This document shows, piece by piece, positions 45,881 through 56,236 of a stretch of DNA of 64,000 nt. The stretch lies in assembly GCF_918797505.1 (NCBI RefSeq), contig NC_092800.1:19711313-19775312 (forward strand), given 5' to 3'. The position numbers and the translations under genes are program-made. Source of the DNA: Bemisia tabaci. Lineage: Eukaryota > Arthropoda > Insecta > Hemiptera > Aleyrodidae. Position 1 is the first letter of the stretch. Each line of letters begins with the position of its first letter. Below the pieces are notes generated by a model that saw only the letters and a list, made by a program, of their open reading frames with translations, ran no database searches and was not told the origin of the DNA.

Positions 45881-46110
45881 CACTGGAAAAAAAACACATT
45901 GGATCTAGAGTCCAGACTCTTGAAAACATTAACAAGAAAAAAATACTCTTGATTCAATCGGATTTTTGCTTGAATCAAAACGAAAACCGATTATATTTAA
46001 CAGGCTTAGTTCTGGATTGAAGCTAGATTCTGTTTGAATCAAGAGTACTTTTTCTTGTCGATGTTTTTAAGAGTCTGGACTCTAGATCCAATTTGGTTTT
46101 TTTTCCAGTG
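45881..46110. mobile_element. Family N foldback, copy 2
   Basis: CACTGGAAAAAAAACACATT, GGATCTAGAGTCCAGACTC, complement at the right end to TTTTTTTTCCAGTG. 230 bp. The arms are better preserved near the ends than in copy 1. Confidence 0.75.
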
Positions 46111-46501
46111 CTTTGTAAACTTATTCCAGAAGTACCAAACTCTAGATGAAGGTGACCTCGGATTTTCAGAGGTCATACCTTAAAATCAGGGTCAGTACGT
46201 TCAATTGTTGAAGTATTGCTAAATTTCCTCTTCGACTCGGATTTCACTCTGAAAAGACACAGGAGAAAAGAAAGTCTCGCAAAGTCCGTCAATCGACATG
46301 GCATCGATGTTGACGCTGATTCAAAATGTGACACGAAAAAATGCAGATCAGAGTCAAAATCCTAAATATCCCCTACCTTACTCAAAAGTCATTTCATCTC
46401 CTCAGTCGTCTTAAAATTGAGGATGCTGTATAGACCTTTTAAATTGAAGGTTCCGAGGATAAGCATGCTTATCTCCTGCCTGCTAAATTGAAGCCATTTT
46501 T
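46111..46501. other. Non-coding stretch, no gene seen
   Basis: No supported gene. Confidence 0.45.
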
Positions 46502-46759
46502 ACTGCCGTGCTAAGGAGGAACGCCGTAGGAGCCTTCAGACGTTGCCTAATTTCCTCCGATGTAATACGAATTTTCACGGGAACTGTTGGATATTTTCCC
46601 CCCCCCAATTTTTTAGACATTTTTGTACACCTTTTAGCCTAAAACGTCTCAAAATTTCAAGGAAAATTATGCACAACTTCCCTGAAAAATGCATTTTTTA
46701 TCCGCAGAAATTTGGCAACTCTCGAATGTACATACGGCGTTCTTCCACAGCACGGCAGT
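46502..46759. mobile_element. Family A element
   Basis: ACTGCCGTGCTAAGGAGGAA and CTTCAGACGTTGCC at the left; GAAATTTGGCAACTCTCG and TTCCACAGCACGGCAGT at the right. About 258 bp. Confidence 0.75.
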
Positions 46760-47582
46760 TCAGCCCCCTCGCCTTCCACTAATCCGCCTCAGCGAGACGC
46801 TTTACAAGGGGACGAATTAGGTATGCGGTTCTCGGAGGAGCACTTTTAAAAGTCGAAAGTTGGGCTTAATTGCAGGCGTTGCTCATTCGGCGATGAACCC
46901 GCTCCGGAGGCACCCCCCCCCTCCCTTTCTATTCCCATTCTACTCTGAGAGTTGCTCAACAAGTTGAGAGTCGAGTGGAGAGGGCACCAAAGTCAACACT
47001 CGGTGCGCATCAGGGGAGAAAGTATACATTCTTTAAAACGTTTTATTTGCCAAATAGGATTTGTAAACAGCCCCAGCCCTCCAAGTTTCCACGCTCACTG
47101 CTGCAGACTTTGATTTTCCGTCATTTGTCTTTAGTGTTGTCAAATGGACTTCGTTTAACAGCATGGTGTGTACATTGTACAAGCCCGGAATTTCCAGAAA
47201 GTCTGGAAATAGTACTGATTTTTCAAGAGCGGTCCGGAAGTACTGAAAAAGTGCGGAAATTCTATAAGAAAGTCCGGAATTTTTGTCATTTTTGTCGCAA
47301 TTTTAGCGAGGAACTCAAATTTTTGAAATTTCTCGAATTTCGTCAAATGAATGTAGTGAAAAAGCACTAGATTCTTCTGTTGCGGAGGTACTGAATTTCT
47401 CGGGAATATACTGAAAAAGTACTGTATAAGTGCTGATTTTTGGTCTGTCTGTTTTAGTAGACACCCTGTGACAGGGAGAAACTAAAGTTTTTGGCCTCTG
47501 TCAGAAATATCCTATCTGTCAATGTTAACACAAATGTTCACTCTCGCAATGAGCCCGTGTACTTGGTTCTGCACTAAAAAAA
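46760..47582. other. Non-coding stretch, no gene supported
   Basis: 47185-47430 has recurring CCGGAA and AGTACTGA(T/A) words, likely an old repeat. No coding region is supported. Confidence 0.45.
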
Positions 47583-47745
47583 AGTTACGGGTTATATAGT
47601 CATACCGTCCGTTCCGGGCTCACGGGTCGAAAGTTCCAGGTGCTGGAGCCGTAGCTTTGACTGCTCCGGGTCCTACACCCAAAACTCTCGGCTTGTGACC
47701 CCGGAACGCGGACCTGACAGTATGTCTATATAACCCGTCAGCACG
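47583..47745. mobile_element. Family J foldback, copy 2
   Basis: AGTTACGGGTTATATAGTCA and CGTTCCGGGCTCACGG at the left; GACCCCGGAACGCGG and TATGTCTATATAACCCG at the right. Confidence 0.65.
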
Positions 47746-48293
47746 GCTTCCGCGACTGCAGTTTCTTTTTTTCAATGGGCTCTGCTAAACATAGTCTGAA
47801 AAGAGTTTTGAAATGTCTGGGACGTATCGTACAATTATTGAATAATCGTGATAGTGAAGGCTGATTATTGAATTTGATAGACAAAGCGAAGAGGACACAT
47901 GGAAAATAGAGCGATGTTATTGGTTAAAATGGGTTTTTGTTTAAAAATTAAGAGGAACAATAATAGACTAATCACAGGGTTTCTCTTAGGTTGCTGTTAG
48001 TAAGTCTATTACTTACCTCCTTCTTCCACTGCAACCACCGTCTTTCATTTAATTGTAATATCGCTTTATTATCTCTTCATCTTCTTTGTCTATCGCATTT
48101 GTCTGTCGATTTCAATTTTCAGCCCTCTGATTTAATTCTATGGATTTTCTCAATCGGAAAGATAAATGTAACTTCTGAGCATGCCGACGTTATATTACAA
48201 CAGAGAATTGACCTTTAGCCAAAGTGAGAAATGAAACATCACCTTACAATCTCTCTCATCGAAACTTCACGCAGAATAGGGTGGTCTCTAATC
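47746..48293. other. Non-coding stretch, no gene seen
   Basis: No supported gene. Confidence 0.45.
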
Positions 48294-48428
48294 GGACTAC
48301 ATTTTGCAATTATGAACTAGAATTTCTTGCTCAGTTTAGAAACAACGTAAGTATCAATAGTTTCCTCTCGCACATAAGCGTTTTAGGGATGTGCCAGAAC
48401 TTGTAGTTCCTAATCGTAAAATGTAGTC
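48294..48428. mobile_element. Family D foldback
   Basis: GGACTACATTTTGCAATTAT and GAACTAGAATTTC at the left; AACTTGTAGTTCC and ATCGTAAAATGTAGTC at the right. 135 bp, as in the copy at 9234. Confidence 0.65.
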
Positions 48429-49684
48429 AAACTTTAATCATGAATGACACTAAGCGTTTTATATATTCGTCGATCAAAACTTCTCACATACCCGCCCTCC
48501 CGCCAAAAAAACAAGTTAAAGTAAGATGATTAAAAAATGTAGGCGATTTTAAGGTTCCATCAGCTTCTTGATTTCTGCCAGTGCCTCTTCCTCCTCAGCA
48601 AAAGAACAAGCGAAAATTGATCGAAATCGATAGGTTTTTGTAATTAAAAGTTGGGCCGTGCAGCTTAAGCAGCGACGCTATATGGGAAGGTGGGTGCCAA
48701 CTACAAAAGGAGATACCAAACTAGTGCTTTAGGTCGACGAGAAGAATGAAACGGGAGCGTAAAAGAAGAAGCTCCAGTCAACTTACTTAGCTAGAATATC
48801 AAAGAGACGTTCTTTATCTTTTTGATGTCAAAGCCCGACGAGGTGTACTTATTGGCAACTTCCGGAAATCTCTAGCGTGCCTGCGCGCCCGCCACGATGA
48901 GATTGTTTATATATCGAGTCCTTCAGGGCACTCGGGGTTCTCTCCCAATTTTCAGTAGGCTGATGCGGAATTCAGTCATCAGATTTAAACGCCTTTAGGC
49001 TTCCTTCTTAATTAAGGAGCAAATGTTCGGATACGAATATCAAAGAGAGTTTGAATTACCAAAAAATAGGGGCTCATTCCGGAAACCGCTCTGTAAACAA
49101 ATGGAGGCATCCGCTTCTAAGGTATTTGAAAGTGGAAGTAGATGTCTTTTTTGTGATTAAATGTTACTTCGGTTGCCTTCAAAGACGCAAGGATGTCGAT
49201 CTGTGGACTAGGTTCATTTCGAAGAAGTTTTTCTAAGAATTAATCTCGGATTTGATTATCGGTAAATTTTAACATTTACTCTTCGCAAGTCAGAAATTCC
49301 TGGTGAAAAATCGATCGTCATATCAAGTGTGCTTCTGTATGAAAAACTCCATCTTAAATACATGCCTCTATGCTAACTTGTCCAAAATTAACTCGAAAAG
49401 TTAACCTTTCGGGTTGATAAAGTTGCAATGATACACACTTAAGTAAAATATATCCATATCAATATCATTTAGTATTTAAAATTTTAATAGTTTTCATAAA
49501 ATTAAAAGTGTAAAAATTGCGAAAACGTTAAACAGCAGTGGATTACATATTTAAAAATACACAAAGATTCATGGCTAAAAATTACTAAAAGTTGAGTTCA
49601 TCCATTGATTATGAAGGAGCGTATCTTCATTGCAGCAGATAAAATAGAAACAGAGATTTTATGTGTTCTTTTATCGTATTTTTT
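48429..49684. other. Non-coding stretch, no gene seen
   Basis: No supported gene; AT-rich towards the right. The part just left of 49685 would be downstream of the LINE fragment on the minus strand. Confidence 0.45.
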
Positions 49685-49954
49685 TTAAGATCTGAGGAGT
49701 TGTCGGTATATCTCTAAGAAAGAAGTTCCTGACGTCATTATACAATTATACATAGGACAATCAAATAGTATGTGATCTAAATTTTCCAACTGCTGCAAAT
49801 TACACCAAGAGCAAATTTCTCCGATGGAAATGTTATCGAGAGCAATGTACTCCGTTGAAAGAACACCATTTCGTGAGGGCGGCACAAAGAGATCCGAACA
49901 TGGAGATATGAGAAGCATCTCGACAATACTATTGAGACGTAACTTGCCGCGGTC
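49685..49954 (-). pseudogene. LINE retrotransposon C-terminal fragment
   Basis: About 90 codons on the minus strand end in a stop. The segment EICSWCNLQQLENLDHILFD followed by CPMY matches the C-x2-C...H-x4-CP pattern near the C-terminus of many insect non-LTR retrotransposon ORF2 proteins, downstream of reverse transcriptase/RNase H. An in-frame stop lies 13 codons before the Met at 49918. No reverse transcriptase motif lies upstream, so this is a truncated remnant. Confidence 0.6.
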
Positions 49955-50499
49955 TCAAAGGGAAAAGGAAAAGTTTTTTGTTCAAGTTTTATGCGGTGGA
50001 GAGCGGGGGTTGGGGAACACCGGGCGCGTGTATAGGGTGATTTGCGGGCGGATTTAAATAAAAACCCAATTTTTCAATCCAAGCCATACTCTCGCCAAGC
50101 GGAATTGAATAAACCACTGCCTTGTGCTTCTGAGGGGATTGCCAGTCCTCACAACTTAACTCTAATAACAGCTTATTCTACAGCCTCAAAGATCCGTAGG
50201 GGGAGTATTCTTCAAAGCCAGGAAGGAAAGTAAAGGATTTTAAATAGGGAAAGTCCTCAAATTAGATTTGTCAGGAGTAAATTAAACTGGATGGAATGAT
50301 TAAAATAACTTTTGTACTTTGCAAATTTCATTAGCTTCATGTTGGATCCACACAAGGAAAATTCTGAACAAGTAAAAAAAAAAAGGTGAAACGTAGTGTA
50401 ATAAATTTTCCAATACGTTGCAGGCTTTTTGCTTTTTAATTAAATGTTTGTTTTATTTTATGAGTCAACCGATCATTGTTTATTTGAATTTATTTGTTG
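49955..50499. other. Non-coding stretch, no gene seen
   Basis: No supported gene; part may be older LINE sequence on the minus strand. Confidence 0.4.
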
Positions 50500-50696
50500 T
50501 TAAAATGTTTATTTTTGAGGAAATATAGGAATATTTTCCCTGAAATTTTCAGGAACCTTGAGAGATATTGCGAGCAAAATTATCTAAAAAATTGGAAGAA
50601 AAATACTCATGATTTTACCGGGAAAATCGTGTTTTATCAAAGGAAATTTGGCAACGCCCGAAGGCTCATACGGCGTTTTTCCTTCGCACGGCAGTA
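50500..50696. mobile_element. Family A partial copy, left end missing
   Basis: TTTATTTTTGAGGAAATATA, CCTGAAATTTTCAGGAACC, AAAAAATTGGAAGAAAAATA, then GAAATTTGGCAACGCCCG and the TTTTTCCTTCGCACGGCAGT end. Confidence 0.65.
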
Positions 50697-50941
50697 AAGT
50701 ACTCAGAAGCCGTTCGAGGACAAAAAAATTGGCGCGCGCTTCTGTTGGCGTAGTTTCTTTATTATATGCTTTCACTGATACGCGAATGACATAGACATTG
50801 AATCTTGATGATTTTGGTGAATGACTGGAGCATCTCACGTGACGACAGACAACAATGTTTCTTAGGCAAGGACAACAACTCACTTGAAATCGGACAAAAC
50901 CGATAAGCCAATCGGTGTTGACTATCGAAATTTTTTAATTT

Positions 50942-51882
50942 TCCTGGTAAAAATTGGCAGTAGAATCTGTGTTCCAAAATACCATACACCTACAGCCGGC
51001 TGTAAGATTTCCAATAGCTTCTATAGCCGGCAACACAATTTCTTATAGCCTTTTATAGCCGATGGTGACTAAGCAACAGCCTGGCGATAAAGTATATGCT
51101 AAACGTTACTAATTACGGATGCTAGGACTTAGTGAGTTTATGGACTACCGCTCTCTTTTTGGGCCGTAGTATCTTGATTTATTTTGCGAGGAAAGCTCCG
51201 TACTTTTGATGGATGCCTGCCATTCCTAATATATTAGAGCGCCTTCAATTTCGTATGATACTGTGCAATACCTCTGGTGTGAAATAGTTGCTTCAAGGTA
51301 CGCCGTGGGCAGGCGGCGCAGGCCAGCGCGAAACGCGCATTGGCGCCTACAAACCTAACAGGGATACTTCACGCATTGCGCAATGCGTGAAGTATCCCTG
51401 TTAGGTTTGTAGGCGCCAGTGCGCCGCCGCTCCGCTTTGTGTTAGGCTCTAATATTTAATCTCGTGGAGTCAGCGTTTTTCAACTCATGACTTTGAAATG
51501 TTTGCACACTCTGTATGGATTATTCTCATTTTAATTGATGAAAAAAAATATGTAGTAAAGGAAAATATAATGTGCGTTTTGTAAATATTAAGTGATTCCG
51601 TACAAACTTAAGGATTTACAAAGCACACGAATTTCTACACAATTTCTTATAGCCTTTTATAGCCGATGGCGAAAAAGCAACAGCCAGGCGATAAAGTGTA
51701 AAGCCCGGCGATAGGAACTATAGCCCGGCTGTATAATTTTTTATCGCTTCGTGTAGCCCGGCCGTATAATTTTTCTCACTTTCTACAGCCAGCTTTATGA
51801 TTTTCTATCGCCTTCTTCAGTCGGCTTTAAGAACTCCTATGGTATTTTGAAACGCAGCTCCTATCGCCAATTTTTACCAGGG
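50942..51882. mobile_element. Family Q element, copy 2 (~941 bp)
   Basis: CCTGGTAAAAATTGGCAGTA and complement CGCCAATTTTTACCAGGG. It shares with copy 1 the order of TATAGCCGGC motifs, GCGCCTTCAATTTCGTATG, the palindrome, the ATTAAG-GTGATTCCG block and the right terminus. The two copies are close relatives. It lies next to a family A fragment. Confidence 0.8.
51341..51418. repeat. Perfect 78-bp palindrome inside family Q copy 2
   Basis: 39-base arms meet at 51379/51380 around ATTGCGCAAT. Each arm starts TGGCGCCTACAAACC and holds AGGGATACTTCACGC. Confidence 0.9.
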
Positions 51883-52868
51883 TTTTCAACAATCATACGT
51901 GACACTTTAAACCGTAATTCGAGGTACTAAATTTAGATAAAAATATTAGAATATTTGCAATGCATAGAGTTTTCTCGAGTCCAAAGGATTTCACAAAGTT
52001 CTCTTCTTTCAAAATCACTCCTCAATTTGGCGTTGCTGCTAGCGGTGGTTATAAACTCCCGAGCAGGCACGCTTGCCTCTTCTTACAGGACGTACATCTT
52101 TGATGTTTCTCCACGAACACTTACTGCCATTTATTTTTCTTTTAACTCGGCAGATGGGAAACGATTTACAACACCTTCAAACTCTATGTACGAAACTTTT
52201 TAGGGATGAGAAGTTTGTAAAATCCTGGGGATCCAAATGTGAAAATCCGATTTTTTTTAATAGAAAGTCAAGTTTAATTTAGCTACAGCTGATGTGGCTT
52301 GGTTCCTTTTTGCTAAACGCGGTCCACTTTATATGCCCGCGTGTCAAATAGCCGTATCATATGAAATGAGCGATCTATCAGAACTAGAAATTTAAATAAA
52401 AATTGTGTTAATTTGACTCCAAACGCTTCAGTCAGCGCGCAGAAATTGGCAACTTTGCCCATTAGCCACTCTGGAAGATCTTCATACGTTAGGGGAAACA
52501 CGGTATATTCCGCCCGTGCACTCGAATCGGGATGAAATATCTGTCCGCGAGAAGCAGGAGCAGAGGGAAGTTACTCCCCGAGAAACGGGAAGTAGTTACA
52601 CTGAGACCCCGCACTTTTTGACGGCTGCTTTTCCCGCTTTTCCTCGGCCCCTGTTGCAGTCCCCTCCTTCCCTTCGCTCTGATCGAAGTGAGCCGAAGAA
52701 AATATTTATTTTATAAATTGCTCGATGGAGTCGCCGATACTTTTCATTTTTCGCCCGAGCCAGACGTCCGTGCCCACGACCGTCCAACATCTCTAGCCCG
52801 GCCCCGACGCACGGTGGACCGAGTCCATGGGAGAAGTCGGACGAAATTTGGAAACTTTGAAAGCTCAT
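51883..52868. other. Non-coding stretch, no gene supported
   Basis: A family M end fragment (GCTGATGTGGCTTGGTTCC) lies near 52287. The open frames around 52600-52870 show no domain. Confidence 0.4.
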
Positions 52869-53387
52869 AATGGAGGTGTTGCATGTGTGAGGGATTTGCG
52901 ATTTGACTGTTGATTCTTATGTAAAAGTTTGCGAGAAACACGATGGTGTCACTGGTTTTCTCTGAAATCAACTCCCAAGCTCAAAAAAAGCTCTCAAGTT
53001 GAAGCCAAAATGGAGGGGATATCCCGCGCTATCCTGAGAGTCCACCTCTTCATGAAGACAAACACTCAATGCAAAGATGGGGAGCAAATACATTGACAGG
53101 GCTGCCACTTTATTTGGGGACTCCACAACTGAAATCACGGCAACCCTGCTAATGTATTTGCTCCCATCTTTGCATGGAGACTTTGTCTTGATGTAGAGGT
53201 GGGATCTCAAGATAGCCCTTGGATAGCCTTGGGATATCCCTTTCATTTTGACCTCAACTTTAGAGGTTTTTTTGAGCTTGGGAGTTGATTTCAGAGAAAA
53301 CCAGTGGCACCATCGTGGTTCTTGCAAACTTTTACATAAGAATCAATTGTCAAATCGCTAATTCCTCACACATGCAACATCTCCATT
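52869..53387. mobile_element. Family H palindromic element, copy 3
   Basis: AATGGAGGTGTTGCATGTG and TGAGGGATTTGCGATTTGAC at the left; complement ending ATGCAACATCTCCATT. The interior shows the same block order as the copy at 28125. 519 bp, uninterrupted. Confidence 0.8.
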
Positions 53388-53999
53388 CCAAAAACTGAAG
53401 GTCCTACAAATGGCCCCATTGGTTTTCTAGTAGAATTTACTCAGTAAAGCATGCCTCAAACGTCAAAATTTTACCAGATAAACTAAATTTTCAGTTTGTG
53501 TCAAGAATTTTATGCCCGGCCTCTCTCCTGAACTCGATCCACCGTGCGACTTACGGATGGCGTCAAGAAAAATCGTCGTTCTACTGACCGAAGGTCGTAA
53601 CTACTTTTTGAGATGAGCCCAGGAAATAATTGAGTTATTTGGTCAACAGGGTTCATCGTCAAGTATAGTTACGTCCTTTTGTCCTTAAGCGACGAAATGA
53701 GCCCGTCCATGAACCTTGTTCTTAGTTCTTGATCTCCCCAGAGTGCAATATAATCGAAGCTCATACCGTCAGGAAGTCAGACTATCTTTCCACCAGATGC
53801 TGTCAATTTCGTCCTTCCGTTCATTTTTCATTTCAATTTTATCGGCGCGGTTTCTGTGACACAGTTCCCCATAAATATTACTATGAGGGTGTGGATAAGT
53901 TGTTGAGATGCGGTACGGAACACCTAAGGAACGAGCTGCGCATTGGTGTTTCCGATCTAAAATCTTATAAAAGGATACTAGTCAATCCACCACGTATTC
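53388..53999. other. Non-coding stretch, no gene seen
   Basis: No supported gene. Confidence 0.45.
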
Positions 54000-54730
54000 T
54001 AGTGCGCCTTCATTTTCGTCTGATACTGTGCAATACTTCGGTGGCGGAATAGTTGCTCGGAGCGCCTTCAATAATATCGCTTCGACTTGATGGCAGAAGA
54101 TCACGATCATAGGCGTAGCTAGGCCATTTTGCTGGGGGGGCCTGGCCCCCACCACCGGGGGGTCTGGGGGTATGGAATACCCCCAGGTCAGCGGGGGTCC
54201 GGGGGCCTCCCCGGAAAATTTTTGAAATTTTAACTCTATTTGAGCGCATCTCGAGGCACTTGTGGCGTTAATCTTCCTTCAATTTCTGCATAAAATTCAC
54301 CCAGTTTTATGCATTTTAAGGTTAAAATACTTTGAAATTGGCCACGGCGACAGAGACTTACCGTTAAAGATGGTGTTTTTGCACCATCCAGAATTTCTGG
54401 GGGGGGGCCAGATGATACTATTTCCAATTTTGGGGGGGGCCAGGCCCCCCCTGGCCCCCCCCTTCCTACGCCACTGTCACGATTGCCGCCGAAGGCACAC
54501 TACAGGGCGTGTGCGGTTACACATTTTCTCATCAATGACAGTGATAAAGACAGATATAAAACATTCATACCTCAATTTGCGACGTTGTACGTTTTTCGAT
54601 GCCTATTTTATGCGGCGAAATCAGTAAGAAAACTTTTAAATTTGCCGTGATTTGTCCGAGATAAGATGAAAAATATTTGTTTCAAGTTTCATTCAAGGAT
54701 TTAATTATACTTTACTGAAGAAGGGAAAAA
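54000..54730 (+). repeat. Family C dispersed repeat, copy 3, interrupted
   Basis: GTGCGCCTTCATTTTCGTC, GATACTGTGCAATAC, GGAATAGTTGCTC, then ATCACGAT. After the insert at 54108-54476 it resumes with ATTGCCGCC, GCGACGTTGTACG and TTGCCGTGATTTGTCCGAG. Confidence 0.7.
54108..54476. mobile_element. hAT-like element with CATAGGCGTAGC ends nested in family C
   Basis: Ends CATAGGCGTAGCTAGG and CCTTCCTACGCCACTG. The G- and C-run rich subterminal blocks are complementary. TCACGAT is repeated on both flanks (54101-54107 and 54477-54483). The uninterrupted family C copies show the site only once. 369 bp, no transposase. Confidence 0.8.
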
Positions 54731-54830
54731 GAAGTATGGGTAAGAATCTTCGAAGGAACAGAAGCAGATCCGAAGTTGTATATAACCTTGAAGAAAACGG
54801 GTCCGAAGAGGCGATAACGCGCCGAAACAC

Positions 54831-54990
54831 CATTCGCGGATCCAGCAAATTGCAACACTGTTTTTCTCCATTTAAACCTATGGAAATGTATCGATTCTTG
54901 GAGGGGCCAGGTGCTCCGACAAGATCGATTATTTAACATAGGTTTAAATGGAGGGAATCCGTTGTTGCCAAATTACTGAATCCGCCCCTG
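54831..54990. mobile_element. Family R hAT-like element, copy 2 (160 bp)
   Basis: CATTCGCGGATCCAGC and GAATCCGCCCCTG ends, with CTCCATTTAAACCTATG opposite CATAGGTTTAAATGGAG. Exact 8-bp duplication CGAAACAC at 54823-54830 and 54991-54998. It shows the empty site of the piggyBac-like insertion in copy 1. Confidence 0.85.
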
Positions 54991-54998
54991 CGAAACAC

Positions 54999-55473
54999 AC
55001 TAACTATCAAAGCTATATCATCCGCTTGCTTTTACGTGTTTGCATTCGCAAATTAATGTTTTGTCCTCAAATAAAATTATCTGCGTATATTTCTCAAACT
55101 TTGCTATGAATAAAATTGTATTTACTGCTGAGCTTAATTTGACCGCAGAGGATTTTAACTACGCAACAAGACGGCTGAATACTCAACGCACGGTCGGACA
55201 ATCTCCGCAGCACAAAAACAATTTTTGTGTTCCGTCCTTGGCAAAACCAACTTCCCGAAAGCAAACTGAGGTTCGAAAAATCTCCCACAACCGCGCAGAC
55301 CAGGATTTTGCGCGCAATTAATCAAAAGAGACAAAACAATGGACAGAGTGTCCGAAAATCCCTCTTTCCGCATAAAACGGGCTCCCGGTTCAAGTAAGCT
55401 AATGCCACCTAACCTCATTGTGGCATCGCAGTGACGGACCGGACATCTTTATGCGTCAGCTCAAGCTCGCGTT
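54999..55473. other. Non-coding stretch, no gene supported
   Basis: A 93-codon open frame lies here without a recognisable domain. Confidence 0.4.
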
Positions 55474-55595
55474 TGTCGCTTCTCTCACCAGAGGGCGTAT
55501 CTCAATTTCAACATGAGCCCTGCTCTCCGTACTATTCAATGCTTTCCCGGGCTCATGTGGGAATATAGATACGCCCTCCAATCAGAGGAGCGACG
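55474..55595. mobile_element. Family L element, copy 3
   Basis: TGTCGCTTCTCTCACC and GAGGGCGTATCTCAATTTC at the left; AGATACGCCCTCCAATCAG then AGGAGCGACG at the right; central ATGAGCCC and GGGCTCATG. About 122 bp, as in copy 1. Confidence 0.75.
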
Positions 55596-55822
55596 GGTTG
55601 TCCAACCTCTGTGAAATTTTGCCTGGATATTAATCAGACTGTTAATCTCGCTCGAGCTCCTACGGACACGTTGGCAATACTGGCCCAGATTGACGTGACA
55701 CCAATTAAAGCTCCCACTGAGACCCAAAGCCTCACCTGGGTTCTCGCACCTGCCGCGAACTGTCCTCATGTTGGAGTGGTGCTCACCTTCCCTTTCTCCG
55801 TCGCAATGACGTCATCAGTCTA

Positions 55823-56236
55823 AAAGGGACTCGCCTAAGGTTGAAAGTAGACGAGGATTGAACTTTTGCGAAATAGAATATGGAAAAATACGACTATCTA
55901 CGTGAAAATGCGATAGAATGAAGAGACTCGCCTAAGGTTAACTAGGACTCGGCCTTAGGTCCTAGAGCGAGGATTGAACCTTTGCGAGATACAATACTGA
56001 AAAATACGACTTTCTACGTCAAAATGTGATGAAATGAAGGGACTCGCCTACGGTTGAAAGTATAGCAAAGATTGAACCTTTGCGAGATAGAATACTAAAA
56101 AATACGACTATCTACTGTCAAAATGCGATGAAATAAAGGGACTCGCCCAAGGTTGAAAGTATAGCAAGGATTGTAACTTTGCGAGATAGAACACTGAAAA
56201 ATACAACTATCTGTGTAAAAATGCGATGGAATAATC
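55823..56236 (+). repeat. Minisatellite, four units of ~98 bp
   Basis: Units start near 55823, 55920, 56038 and 56137 with (G)GGACTCGCC(T/C)AAGGTTGA. Each carries GGATTGAACCTTTGCGAGA, an AAAAATACGACTATCTA block and AAAATGCGATG. Unit 2 has about 20 extra bases (CTCGGCCTTAGGTCCTAGAG). Confidence 0.9.

Noticed and set aside
55823..56236. Regularly spaced repeats that could suggest a CRISPR array
   Set aside because: Units are contiguous ~98-bp tandem repeats without unique spacers, in eukaryotic sequence.
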